Shown here: piece by piece, positions 1-8,090 of the stretch
Numbering within the stretch: the stretch's first letter is position 1
How the letters are laid out: every line of letters starts with the position of its first letter
Assembly: GCA_005503215.1 (NCBI GenBank)
Contig: SCNS01000002.1
Span: 332,938-396,937, forward strand
DNA length: 64,000 nucleotides
DNA from: Sphingomonadaceae bacterium 3R27C6
GTDB taxonomy: Bacteria; Pseudomonadota; Alphaproteobacteria; Sphingomonadales; Sphingomonadaceae
Direction of reading: 5' to 3'
Made by a program: the position numbers and the translations under genes
The notes under the pieces: generated by a model
Told to the model about the DNA's origin: nothing
What the model saw: only the letters and a program-made list of their open reading frames with translations
Databases searched by the model: none

Positions 1-1
1 C

Positions 2-133
2 ACGGCCAACTTCGCTGCGCGCAGGATGATCAGCCGGGAGATGTTGCGCGCGTGCCGGACCCACGGAATTCGATCGAACTGGTTGATGCTTTTGTCGAGA
101 TATCCGGCCAAGGCGCTGGAGTGGCTGCGATGA
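2..133 (+). CDS. C-terminal end of an unidentified upstream protein (5' truncated)
   Basis: An open frame enters from the left edge and stops at the TGA at 131-133, which overlaps the ATG of the next gene in an ATGA junction (130-133). That coupling is the main reason to call it real. The visible 43 residues are basic and end in a hydrophobic/aromatic stretch (around NWLMLLSRYPAKALEWLR). Such tails occur in polysaccharide glycosyltransferases, and the neighbourhood is an exopolysaccharide locus, but there is too little sequence to name a family. A glycosyltransferase is only a guess. Confidence 0.5.
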   Translation, partial: TANFAARRMISREMLRACRTHGIRSNWLMLLSRYPAKALEWLR

Positions 134-1053
134 AGGTAGCGGTTAGCGGCGCTCGCGGCTTTGTCGGCAAGGCACTGGTTTCGCGGTTGCATGTCGCCGG
201 GCATGAGGTTCTTGAACTGATCCGCGGCGAAGCATCGGATCCGACGGCTTTTTCGATTGGCAACCTGGCGGCTCCGGTCGATGTCCCGCCCCTGCCGGCA
301 ATCGACGCGATTATCCATCTGGCAGCAATTTCGACGAGCAGCGCCGCAACCGAAGCGGAACGCGAAGCGGCCTTTCACGACACCAATGTGGAGGGAACAT
401 TGAAGCTTGCGAGAGCGGCTGTCGCGGCGGGCGCGAAGCAATTCATCTTGCTCAGCAGCATCAAGGCGATGGGTGAGCAATCGGAACCGGGCAAACCTTT
501 TGGCGCATCGATGCCGCCCCGTCCCGAGACCGCTTATGGCCGCTCGAAATGGCTTGCCGAGCAAGAGCTCGCCAGCTTCGCCAGCGGCAAGATGGACTAT
601 ACGATCGTTCGCCCGCCGCTCGTTTACGGGCGCGGCGCGAAGGGCAATGTCGCGATGCTGGCAAAATGCGTCGATCGGGGCATCCCATTACCGCTTGCCG
701 GAGCGAACAATCGCCGCTCGCTGATTTACAACGATAATTTAGTCGATTTCCTGACCTTTTGCCTGACCAGCCCGGACACAAAAGGCCAGACTTTTACCGT
801 TTCGGACGACCGCGCCGTGTCGCTTGCCGAAATCATCGAGATGATCGCGACGGCGAAAGGGAAGCCCGCGCGCAATTTCGCCTTCCCCACCCGCTGGCTG
901 GAAGCCGCCGCGACACTTGCTGGCCGGCAGGATGCCTATCGCAAGCTGTTTGGCAGTCTGGAAATTGATGCCGGCGAGGCGCCGAGGCTTAGCGGATGGC
1001 GACCGCCTTTCACCATCCAGAGCGGATTTTCCCGAACGTTCGGTGAGCCCTAA
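130..1053 (+). CDS. NAD-dependent epimerase/dehydratase, WbpV-like nucleotide-sugar reductase
   Basis: A 307-residue extended short-chain dehydrogenase. The N-terminus carries the Rossmann signature SGARGFVGKAL (residues about 6-16), and a catalytic YxxxK lies in ETAYGRSKWLAEQEL near residue 140. Proteins of this shape (WbpV/Fnl2/RmlD-like) reduce 4-keto-6-deoxy nucleotide sugars. Beside the CapD/WbpM-like dehydratase at 9609-11555, a role in UDP-QuiNAc or UDP-FucNAc synthesis is a reasonable inference. I chose the ATG at 130 because GGAG lies 8 bases upstream and it overlaps the upstream stop; an in-frame ATG at 52 would add 26 non-conserved residues. It converges on fcl, with only 7 bases between the stops. 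The exact substrate is not readable from sequence. Confidence 0.8.
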   Translation: MKVAVSGARGFVGKALVSRLHVAGHEVLELIRGEASDPTAFSIGNLAAPVDVPPLPAIDAIIHLAAISTSSAATEAEREAAFHDTNVEGTLKLARAAVAAGAKQFILLSSIKAMGEQSEPGKPFGASMPPRPETAYGRSKWLAEQELASFASGKMDYTIVRPPLVYGRGAKGNVAMLAKCVDRGIPLPLAGANNRRSLIYNDNLVDFLTFCLTSPDTKGQTFTVSDDRAVSLAEIIEMIATAKGKPARNFAFPTRWLEAAATLAGRQDAYRKLFGSLEIDAGEAPRLSGWRPPFTIQSGFSRTFGEP

Positions 1054-1060
1054 CGCCGCG

Positions 1061-2017
1061 TTAAACGGGATTTCCTGTGTCGGGGTACGCATCGAGAAAC
1101 CACTGATAGGTCGATGCGATGCCATCGGCCAGCCCGATGCGCGGAGCCCAGCCAAGACCGCGCAGCCGGTCGGCACTCATCAGCTTGCGCGGCGTGCCGT
1201 CGGGCTTTGAGCTGTCGAACACCATGTCGCCAGTGAAACCGACGGCATCGCGCACCATTCCGGCCAATTCGGCGATGGTGACATCGTCACCCGACCCGAC
1301 ATTGACGTGAATATCGCCGGAATAATTCGACAGAAGATGCACGCACGCGTCGGCGCAATCGTCGGCGTGCAGGAATTCCCGCCGCGGGGTCCCCGTGCCC
1401 CATATGGTCATGGCCGGATCGCCCGCCAGCTTGGCTTGATGCGCCTTGCGGATCAGCGCCGGCAGGACATGGCTGCTCTGCAGGTCGAAATTGTCCCCAG
1501 GGCCATAGAGATTGGTCGGCATGGCCGAGATATAGTCGCGGCCATATTGCCGGCGATAAGCCTGGCAAAGCTTGATGCCCGCGATCTTGGCGATGGCGTA
1601 CCATTCGTTCGTTGGTTCGAGCGGGCCCGTCAAAAGCGACTCTTCGACGATCGGCTGTTCGGCAAATTTGGGATAGATACAGCTCGACCCCAGGAACAGA
1701 AGCCGGTCAACATCGGCGCGGTGGGCCGCCTCGATGCAATTGGTCGCGATCACCAGATTCTGGTAGAGAAAATCCGCCGGATAGGTGTCGTTCGCCAGGA
1801 TACCGCCGACCTTGGCAGCCGCGACGATTACGACATCGGGGCGCTCGCGCGCCATCCATTCGTGGATCGCCTTCTGGTCCGACAGGTCGACGACATCGCG
1901 GCCCGCGAGCAGGAGGTCGCAATTTTCCTGCTGGAGGCGGCGCACGATGGCGCCGCCCACCATGCCGCGGTGTCCCGCGACAAAAACGCGTTTGCCGGCA
2001 ACCGAAAGGTCTGTCAT
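1061..2017 (-). CDS. fcl: GDP-L-fucose synthase
   Basis: A bifunctional 3,5-epimerase/4-reductase of 318 residues that converts GDP-4-keto-6-deoxymannose to GDP-L-fucose with NADPH in the cytoplasm. The N-terminal nucleotide-binding motif is GHRGMVGGA (about residues 15-23), the SSCIYP loop follows, and the catalytic YAIAK is near residue 139, all as in the WcaG family and at full length. It is the last gene of the minus-strand block and overlaps the gmd stop by four bases (ATGA, 2014-2017), so the two successive GDP-fucose enzymes are translationally coupled. The polysaccharide, or another surface glycan, should therefore contain fucose or a derivative. Confidence 0.95.
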   Translation of the reverse strand: MTDLSVAGKRVFVAGHRGMVGGAIVRRLQQENCDLLLAGRDVVDLSDQKAIHEWMARERPDVVIVAAAKVGGILANDTYPADFLYQNLVIATNCIEAAHRADVDRLLFLGSSCIYPKFAEQPIVEESLLTGPLEPTNEWYAIAKIAGIKLCQAYRRQYGRDYISAMPTNLYGPGDNFDLQSSHVLPALIRKAHQAKLAGDPAMTIWGTGTPRREFLHADDCADACVHLLSNYSGDIHVNVGSGDDVTIAELAGMVRDAVGFTGDMVFDSSKPDGTPRKLMSADRLRGLGWAPRIGLADGIASTYQWFLDAYPDTGNPV

Positions 2018-3072
2018 TTCCCGGCCGCCTTGCGCTCACGTGCTTCGGCGAGATCGGCTTCGACCATTTCGCGCGCCAACTCACGCGCGCTGATGCTGTG
2101 CTTCCAACCCAGCTTTTCATTCGCCTTGGTCGGATCGCCGATCAACAGCTCGACCTCGGTCGGACGGAAATAGCGCGGATCGATCTCGACCAGGCAACGG
2201 CCGGTCTTTTTGCAATAGCCCTTTTCGTCGACGCCGGTGCCTTCGAAACGCAGTTCGATGCCAGCATCGGCGAACGCCCACTCGACAAACGTCCGAACAT
2301 GGGTCGTCTCGCCGGTTGCGAGGACATAGTCGTCGGGCTCGTCCTGCTGCAGCATCATCCACATCCCGAGAACATATTCGCGGGCATGGCCCCAATCGCG
2401 CTGCGCGTCGAGATTGCCGAGATAGAGTTTTTCCTGCTGGCCTTCGGCGATCGCCGCGGCCGCGCGCGTGATTTTGCGGGTCACAAAGGTCTCGCCGCGG
2501 ATCGGCGATTCATGGTTGAACAGGATCCCGTTCGACGCGTGAATTCCATAGGCTTCGCGATAGTTGACCACGATCCAATAGGCGTAGAGCTTGGCCGCGG
2601 CATAAGGCGAGCGCGGATAAAAGGGCGTGGTTTCACGCTGCGGAACTTCCTGAACCAGGCCATAGAGTTCGGATGTCGATGCCTGATAGAAACGGCAGCT
2701 TTCCTGAATGCCGAGAATGCGGATCGCCTCGAGCAGGCGCAGGGTCCCGATCCCGTCGGCATTCGCCGTATATTCGGGTGTTTCGAAGCTGACCTGCACA
2801 TGGCTCTGCGCGGCGAGGTTGTAAATTTCGTCCGGCTTGGTTTCCTGGATGATACGGATCAGGTTGGTGCTGTCCGTCAGGTCGCCATGATGCAGGTGGA
2901 ACCGGGCAGAATCCTGATGCGGATCCTGATAAATATCTTCGATACGGCCGGTGTTGAAGGATGACGACCGCCGCTTCAGGCCATGAACGACATAGCCTTT
3001 CTCCAGCAGAAGACGCGCCAGATAAGCGCCGTCTTGCCCGGTGACGCCTGTAATGAGTGCAGTTTTGGTCAT
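2014..3072 (-). CDS. gmd: GDP-mannose 4,6-dehydratase
   Basis: Converts GDP-D-mannose to GDP-4-keto-6-deoxymannose, the first committed step to GDP-fucose. The protein is 352 residues from the ATG at 3072. It shows the cofactor motif [12 protein letters not shown] at the N-terminus, the STSELYG segment, and the catalytic [12 protein letters not shown] (YxxxK), all diagnostic of GMD. A GTG at 3084 would add four residues, but an AAAGAGA ribosome site sits directly before the ATG. Its substrate would come from ManA and ManC at 16450-18349; a phosphomannomutase is not in the window. The 66-base gap to the sugar transferase leaves open whether it is co-transcribed with the export genes. Confidence 0.96.
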   Translation of the reverse strand: MTKTALITGVTGQDGAYLARLLLEKGYVVHGLKRRSSSFNTGRIEDIYQDPHQDSARFHLHHGDLTDSTNLIRIIQETKPDEIYNLAAQSHVQVSFETPEYTANADGIGTLRLLEAIRILGIQESCRFYQASTSELYGLVQEVPQRETTPFYPRSPYAAAKLYAYWIVVNYREAYGIHASNGILFNHESPIRGETFVTRKITRAAAAIAEGQQEKLYLGNLDAQRDWGHAREYVLGMWMMLQQDEPDDYVLATGETTHVRTFVEWAFADAGIELRFEGTGVDEKGYCKKTGRCLVEIDPRYFRPTEVELLIGDPTKANEKLGWKHSISARELAREMVEADLAEARERKAAGK

Positions 3073-3138
3073 ATTCTCTTTCACCAGTTTTCGGGGGAAT
3101 TTCGTCCACGCCGGATCATATTGTCATTCGAAGAGGAT

Positions 3139-3750
3139 TTAGCCGCCGGTACCTTTTGACGCAGCATCGCCATTGCCTCTTCCCGCTACAGTTTGCCACA
3201 AAATTTCGATGTCCCTGCCCAGGCTCCATGCGCCCAGATAGACCGCATCGGCTTCTGCAAGCCGATGGGGATCCGACATGTCGAGGCCGGCGACTTGGGA
3301 AACGCCGGTGATCCCGGGCTTGATCGCCAGCACCCCGCGCCGCAGTCGCTCTTCGGTCAGCACGATCTGCGATGGCAGGTGCGGGCGCGGGCCGACCAGC
3401 GACATGGTACCGTTGAGAACATTCCACAGCTGCGGCAATTCATCCACCTTCAGCCGGCGATAGATACGCCCGCTTTTCAGCAATGTGGCGACGCCGACTT
3501 CATGCGACGCCCCTTCCCGTGTTCCAGGCGACATCGTTCGCAATTTCAGGATCGAAAAGGGGATGCCATTCCGCCCCACCCGAACCTGCCGAAAAAACGG
3601 CGACGCGCCGGCTTCGAACAAGATCGGGATGGCCGCGATCAGGCAAACGGGAATCGCGACGGGCGCCAGCCCGATCGCCACCAGCAAATCGAACAGGCGT
3701 TTGCCAGGATGATGGCCGACATTGCCGGCGGCCGAGCTATCCGTGATCAT
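3139..3750 (-). CDS. Initiating undecaprenyl-phosphate sugar transferase (WcaJ/WbpL-like domain)
   Basis: A bacterial sugar transferase of about 203 residues. It transfers the first sugar phosphate to undecaprenyl phosphate on the inner face of the cytoplasmic membrane. One N-terminal hydrophobic segment (KRLFDLLVAIGLAPVAIPVC) is followed by the family core: FFRQVRVGRNG, the KLRTM motif, the RRLKVDELPQLWNVL block and LVGPRPHLPSQ. It lacks the extra multi-membrane N-terminus of WcaJ/WbaP, so it is a short monotopic form. I prefer the ATG at 3750, 16 bases after the preceding stop; a longer frame would overlap that gene. The first sugar is unknown; with a CapD/WbpM-like enzyme nearby, a QuiNAc/FucNAc-type sugar is plausible. 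Confidence 0.9.
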   Translation of the reverse strand: MITDSSAAGNVGHHPGKRLFDLLVAIGLAPVAIPVCLIAAIPILFEAGASPFFRQVRVGRNGIPFSILKLRTMSPGTREGASHEVGVATLLKSGRIYRRLKVDELPQLWNVLNGTMSLVGPRPHLPSQIVLTEERLRRGVLAIKPGITGVSQVAGLDMSDPHRLAEADAVYLGAWSLGRDIEILWQTVAGRGNGDAASKGTGG

Positions 3751-3766
3751 CGATCGACATCCGGGA

Positions 3767-5107
3767 TCAAGGCTTGGCGGCGGCAACCGGACGGACGGAT
3801 ATGTCGGATACTGTCCACTGGCTGCTGCTGCCCGAACTATCGACCCGTGCTTGCAGGGCGACGTTCTGGACCGTGCAACCGGCCGGCACCGTGAATGTCA
3901 CCGCGATCTCGCGATTTTGCGACCCGGGGCGCTCGGCCGGCGCCGCCCCGATTTCCCGGCGCTGCAATCCCGGACAATCGATCGACCACGACAGTCCATC
4001 GCGGCTCTTGTCGCGGCGCGCGTCCCTGTCGCCGTCCGACGGACTTTCTTCGCCGTTGTCGTTGGTCGCTTTCCATCCCAGTCGATATTGGCCGGGGGCC
4101 AGGAACAAGAGTTTGCTCGCCACCGTTCCGCTCGTGCCGGCTTCGGCATAGGCGACCATCTCGGCCTTGCCGGTTCGCGATAGTTCCGCCCCGATGGCGC
4201 CATCCGACTGCAGCCACCATGTTACCGGACGATAAGGCGTCTGCTTTGCCGACGGCAGCGCCATCGATGTCACCGCCGCGCGATCGGCGCCGGGAAGACG
4301 CGGATAGAGCTTCCGCACGATCGCATACTCACCCTCTTGAGCCAACCGGCTCACGACCTGGTCATAATGCAACCGCTGCTGCACGGTGTCGGGCAGCGAG
4401 GGAACCTCGGACAGAAACTGCCCATAGAAACGGATCGGGGGCGTATTGCTCAGGATCGCGCCACCCAATCGGCCGAACCAGGGATTGTCGCGGTTGGCAT
4501 AAGGGATCATCCCCTTGCGAAACTTGGGATCCGCCAACGCAAGCCCCATATGCTCCATGTAACGAGCGCTCGCGACCGGCATGCTCCGCAGCAAAGCGTC
4601 GAAATGCTCGAGCGCCGCGGCCATGTCGGCGCGCTTGGCTGCATCGTCGATGAGCAGGCTTTCGGTCACCCCGTCACGGCGCGAAAGTTTGTGCGAAAGG
4701 CGCAAAAGCCGGATCGGCTGCGCGTTGTTGGGATCGGTCGAGCCACCAGAGGCCAACGCAATATTGCGCACAGCGGCAGGAGTCAGCGGGACAAGATTGA
4801 TGGCCGCGCGGGCGAGCCGCAGGGCCTGGTCCTTGTCATTGAGCACATTGTCGCGCCCGAAGTCGGCGATCACCGGAGCCTGAAGCGCCTGGGTGGCGCA
4901 GAACGCCGGATGGAGCACCGGACAGGCGCCAGCGGATTTGCTGACATGTACGAAGCTGTTGAACCCGGCGAGGCCCGCGAGGACGAGGGCGGCGGGCGCC
5001 GCAACCAGCCAACGCCGGTCGAGATTCACCGCCGAGAAATTTTGCCGGAGCTGGGAAAGGGTCGATTGCTTGCTGCTCCCGCCCCGAGAGCGCCTTCGGC
5101 TGGTCAT
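3767..5107 (-). CDS. Unrecognised membrane-anchored protein of the polysaccharide export operon
   Basis: A 446-residue protein I do not recognise. It has a basic N-terminus rich in Arg/Ser/Gln, one membrane segment (RRWLVAAPAALVLAGLAGF, about residues 32-50), and then a long soluble region that should be periplasmic. The middle is alpha-helical in character, with ARAAINLVPLTPAAVRNIAL and an ALEHFDALLRSMP segment reminiscent of TPR-like helices. The last about 150 residues look beta-rich, with two cysteines (near IDCPGLQ and PAGCTVQNV) that could form a disulphide. It overlaps the wzc stop by four bases (ATGA, 5104-5107), so it is translationally coupled to the chain-length regulator. A periplasmic helper of polymerisation or export is inferred from position only. 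Confidence 0.8.
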   Translation of the reverse strand: MTSRRRSRGGSSKQSTLSQLRQNFSAVNLDRRWLVAAPAALVLAGLAGFNSFVHVSKSAGACPVLHPAFCATQALQAPVIADFGRDNVLNDKDQALRLARAAINLVPLTPAAVRNIALASGGSTDPNNAQPIRLLRLSHKLSRRDGVTESLLIDDAAKRADMAAALEHFDALLRSMPVASARYMEHMGLALADPKFRKGMIPYANRDNPWFGRLGGAILSNTPPIRFYGQFLSEVPSLPDTVQQRLHYDQVVSRLAQEGEYAIVRKLYPRLPGADRAAVTSMALPSAKQTPYRPVTWWLQSDGAIGAELSRTGKAEMVAYAEAGTSGTVASKLLFLAPGQYRLGWKATNDNGEESPSDGDRDARRDKSRDGLSWSIDCPGLQRREIGAAPAERPGSQNREIAVTFTVPAGCTVQNVALQARVDSSGSSSQWTVSDISVRPVAAAKP

Positions 5108-7332
5108 GAGCCCGACTTCCAAGCTCCGCCCGTCTCGGACTTCGCATCTTCGTCGCGCCCATAGCCATAACCATAGCCATAGCCGTAACCGTAACCGGTG
5201 TGCTTCGATTTGAACTTGGTCAGAACAATGCCAAGCACCTTGCCGCGCGCTTCGCGCAGGCGCTGGAGCGCGCTGCCGACCCCGCGCGCCGCGACGCGTT
5301 CGGATTCCACGACGTAAACGACACCCTCCACCGCGCGAGCAATCAATGTCGCGTCCGCGAGACCGAGCATGGGCGGCGCGTCGACGAGTACATGGTCATA
5401 TTTCTTGCCCAACGATTCAACCAGCTTTTGCAGGCGGTCGCTCGAGAGCAATTCCGCCGCGCTTGGCGGCTGAGGACCGGCGGACAGGAAGTCGATGTTA
5501 GCGATCGGCGACCGCTGCATCAAATCTTCCCAATTATTGTCGCCGGCCAGATAGTTGCTGAGGCCCTGATTGTTTACCAGGCCCAGGTTATTGTGCATCG
5601 CCGGCCGGCGCATGTCGCTGTCGACCAGAACAACCTTGCGGCCGAGGCGCGAGAGGACGAGTGCCAAGGCCATGCCCGTCGTCGACTTTCCTTCGGCCTC
5701 GACCGTGCTGGTGACCATGAAGGATCGCGGCACGCCATGATCGGTCGCGAACGCCAGATTCGAGCCAACGGTAAAATAGGCCTCGTATATCGAGGATTTC
5801 GGATCGCCGAGCTCGACATAGTGATCGCCGCTTTCCGACACCGGCGTGGTGCCCAGAAGCGAGGCGTCGAACAGGGCCGCGACCTTGCTCGGGTCGATCA
5901 CCGTTTCGTCGAGATTCTCGAGAACCAGCACAACACCAAGGCCGATGCCGAGGCCCATGAACGTGGCGAGTATGAGGTTCAGCAAAAGATTGGGCGACGA
6001 AGGTTTCACCGGCAGTTCGGCGGCATCGACAATCGACACATTGTTCGCGCCGACACCGGCGACGCCAATTTCCTTATAGCGCTGAAGGAGGCCATTATAG
6101 AGTTCGCGATTGGTATCGACATCGCGCTGATAGATATTGAACTGGATCAACGCGCGTTCCTGCGTGTTGAGCTTGCCCAACCGCGCATCCACGCGAGCAC
6201 GAAGCCCCTGCTCGCGCGCCACCGCCGCGTCATAGGTCGCCTGGACAGCCGAAACCGCGCGCCGCTCTTCACGAGCGATGCTCGCGTCGAGCGCCGTCAG
6301 TTCTTCTCGTAGCGATTTCGCAGGCGGATAATCGGGTTCGAAACGGGCAAGCATGCCCGCCAATTCGGCAGCCACTTCCGCGCGCTTTGATCGCTGGTTG
6401 TTGATCGACAGATTGTTAAGCGAGCCTTCGCTGACGCCGCGCGCCCGAGACGCGTTAAGCGCGCCCTCAGCCGCCACGCGATCGGCGGTAGCCATCGCAA
6501 GCGCGGCGTTTACCGATTGCAGGTCGACCGAAGCCAAGGTCTGCACACCCGGGCTGCTGCCGGTTTTGCCGGTGCCCGACGTTTCGAGACGCACGATGTC
6601 ATTTGCCGCAGCATAGCGGACGAGTTCGCGCTCCGACGTCTCCAGCCGTGTTCTGAGCTCGTCCAGCCGGCGTTCGAGGAACTCGCGCGCATCGGTGGTC
6701 GAGGCAAAGCGACGGTCGAGATTGCTCTGAATAAACTGACGAACCCACGCGTCGGCGATACGCCGCGACAGTGCGGCATCGCCGCTTGTGTAGCTGATAT
6801 CGAACAAGGACGAACCACGGACGGGTTCCGCCGAGACATGTTTGAGCAGCGTATCGACGACAAGCCGCTGGCGCCGCTGGGCGCTGGTCAGCGAAGCGCC
6901 CGCGGGCGTAGCGCCGACACCCTCGGCCGCAGCGTCGGGGTCAACACCATGCGCGAGGAAAAACGCGTCGTTGCGCGAGAGGTTGAGCTGCCGGCTGACG
7001 CGTTCCGCCAACGAACGCGCGGTCAGCAGCGCGTTCTGCGTCGCATAAAATTCCAGGTCGCGGCCCGCGTCTTCGGGCTGCACGCCTTCGACCGACGTAA
7101 TATTTGCCTGTTCGCGAGCAACCTCGATCCGCGCTTTGGCGGTATATTGCGGATCGGCGAGCAGCGTCAGGATCAGCCCGGCCGCAACGGTGGTTGCGAC
7201 GACCGTGATGATCAACAAACGCCGATTCCAGATGACGTTCCAATATTGGCGCAGCATCGGAATTGCGGAGCCGGCAACGCCACCGCTGGCGGGAGCGCCG
7301 CCCACGGGATTAATCAGCGTCATTGAATTCAT
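5104..7332 (-). CDS. Wzc-like polysaccharide co-polymerase with BY-kinase domain
   Basis: A fused chain-length regulator and bacterial tyrosine kinase of 742 residues in the inner membrane. The N-terminal Wzz domain is bracketed by membrane helices at about 38-58 (RLLIITVVATTVAAGLILTL) and 440-465 (LLLNLILATFMGLGIGLGVV), with a coiled-coil-rich periplasmic part between. The kinase domain has Walker A (VEAEGKSTTG, about 543), Walker A' (VVLVDSDMRRP, about 568) and Walker B (HVLVDAPPML, about 649). The C-terminus is a tyrosine cluster made of six Tyr-Gly pairs, the usual autophosphorylation tail. It would control export and chain length together with the Wza-like protein upstream and the Wzy-like protein. 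The first ATG (7332) has an AGG about ten bases upstream; an in-frame ATG at 7323 is also possible. Confidence 0.93.
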   Translation of the reverse strand: MNSMTLINPVGGAPASGGVAGSAIPMLRQYWNVIWNRRLLIITVVATTVAAGLILTLLADPQYTAKARIEVAREQANITSVEGVQPEDAGRDLEFYATQNALLTARSLAERVSRQLNLSRNDAFFLAHGVDPDAAAEGVGATPAGASLTSAQRRQRLVVDTLLKHVSAEPVRGSSLFDISYTSGDAALSRRIADAWVRQFIQSNLDRRFASTTDAREFLERRLDELRTRLETSERELVRYAAANDIVRLETSGTGKTGSSPGVQTLASVDLQSVNAALAMATADRVAAEGALNASRARGVSEGSLNNLSINNQRSKRAEVAAELAGMLARFEPDYPPAKSLREELTALDASIAREERRAVSAVQATYDAAVAREQGLRARVDARLGKLNTQERALIQFNIYQRDVDTNRELYNGLLQRYKEIGVAGVGANNVSIVDAAELPVKPSSPNLLLNLILATFMGLGIGLGVVLVLENLDETVIDPSKVAALFDASLLGTTPVSESGDHYVELGDPKSSIYEAYFTVGSNLAFATDHGVPRSFMVTSTVEAEGKSTTGMALALVLSRLGRKVVLVDSDMRRPAMHNNLGLVNNQGLSNYLAGDNNWEDLMQRSPIANIDFLSAGPQPPSAAELLSSDRLQKLVESLGKKYDHVLVDAPPMLGLADATLIARAVEGVVYVVESERVAARGVGSALQRLREARGKVLGIVLTKFKSKHTGYGYGYGYGYGYGRDEDAKSETGGAWKSGS
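5158..5193 (-). repeat. Six tandem hexamers encoding the Tyr-Gly tail of the BY-kinase
   Basis: Six consecutive 6-base units of the form TAYGGN read on the minus strand as Tyr-Gly repeated six times, forming the phosphorylation tail of the Wzc-like kinase. The units are near-identical (TACGGT, TACGGC, TATGGC, TATGGT, TATGGC, TATGGG). Slippage in whole units would change the number of tyrosines without shifting the frame. Confidence 0.85.
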
Positions 7333-7349
7333 GGAAATAACCTATTGGA

Positions 7350-8090
7350 TTATCGGCGCTGGATGAGCGCGACGACAGGACTGACAAGCAGAGTGCCCGC
7401 CTGGACGATTTGCTGGAACATGCGGCGCCCACGGGATTCGCCCACGACCACGATATCGCCCGGAAAGACTTCGGGATCAGCATAGGCTCCGCGCCGGATG
7501 GCGCCCAGATCATACATCGCGACCATCTGGTCGGCACCCACGGTCCGGAAAATAACCACGTCGCTCAGCTTGGCAAATTCGCCCGTGCCTTCGGCGCGAG
7601 CCACGGACTGCATGAGCGTCACCCGGCCGACAATCGGCTGGGGGCCTGGCTTGCCGACTTGCCCGTCAATCGTGACGAATCGGCTCCGCGCCTCGTTCAA
7701 ATTCACCGTGACCAGCGGATCACGGACGTATCGCTGCCGGAGGCGCTGGGTCAGGCTTTCGGCAAACTGTTCCGCGGTCTGATTGCTGGCATTCAGCGTG
7801 CCCGCGAGTGGAACCGCGACATTGCCGGCACCGTCGAGCGAAAATTTCCGCTCTTTCAACTCGTCGATACCGACGACGTCGACTAGGATTTCGTCCGATG
7901 GGCCCAAGAGATAAGGCCGAACGTCGCCGCTGATGTCGATACCGCTTGGCGGCGGCAACTGCTTCGCATCGACGACCTGCAGACCTTCGCCGTTCGCGCC
8001 GCCGAGCGCTTTCGTGCCGGCACACCCCGACAATAATGCCAGGCCGAGCGCGCCCGACATGATTTTCACCCCGAAAGAGCGCCGAATCAT
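7350..8090 (-). CDS. Wza/GumB-type outer-membrane polysaccharide export lipoprotein
   Basis: A 246-residue polysaccharide export protein. A lipoprotein signal ends in LLSGC with the acylated cysteine at residue 23. The mature part has the Poly_export domain (YLLGPSDEILVDVVGIDELKERKFSLDGAGNVAVPLAGTL region, about 60-110) and then SLBB-like beta-grasp sequence (VTIDGQVGKPGPQPI and the following repeat). The length matches short GumB-type exporters, not the 380-residue Wza of E. coli. It should form the outer-membrane channel contacting the Wzc-like protein, whose gene follows 17 bases downstream. It overlaps the wzy-like stop by four bases, so the block is one operon. Confidence 0.92.
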   Translation of the reverse strand: MIRRSFGVKIMSGALGLALLSGCAGTKALGGANGEGLQVVDAKQLPPPSGIDISGDVRPYLLGPSDEILVDVVGIDELKERKFSLDGAGNVAVPLAGTLNASNQTAEQFAESLTQRLRQRYVRDPLVTVNLNEARSRFVTIDGQVGKPGPQPIVGRVTLMQSVARAEGTGEFAKLSDVVIFRTVGADQMVAMYDLGAIRRGAYADPEVFPGDIVVVGESRGRRMFQQIVQAGTLLVSPVVALIQRR

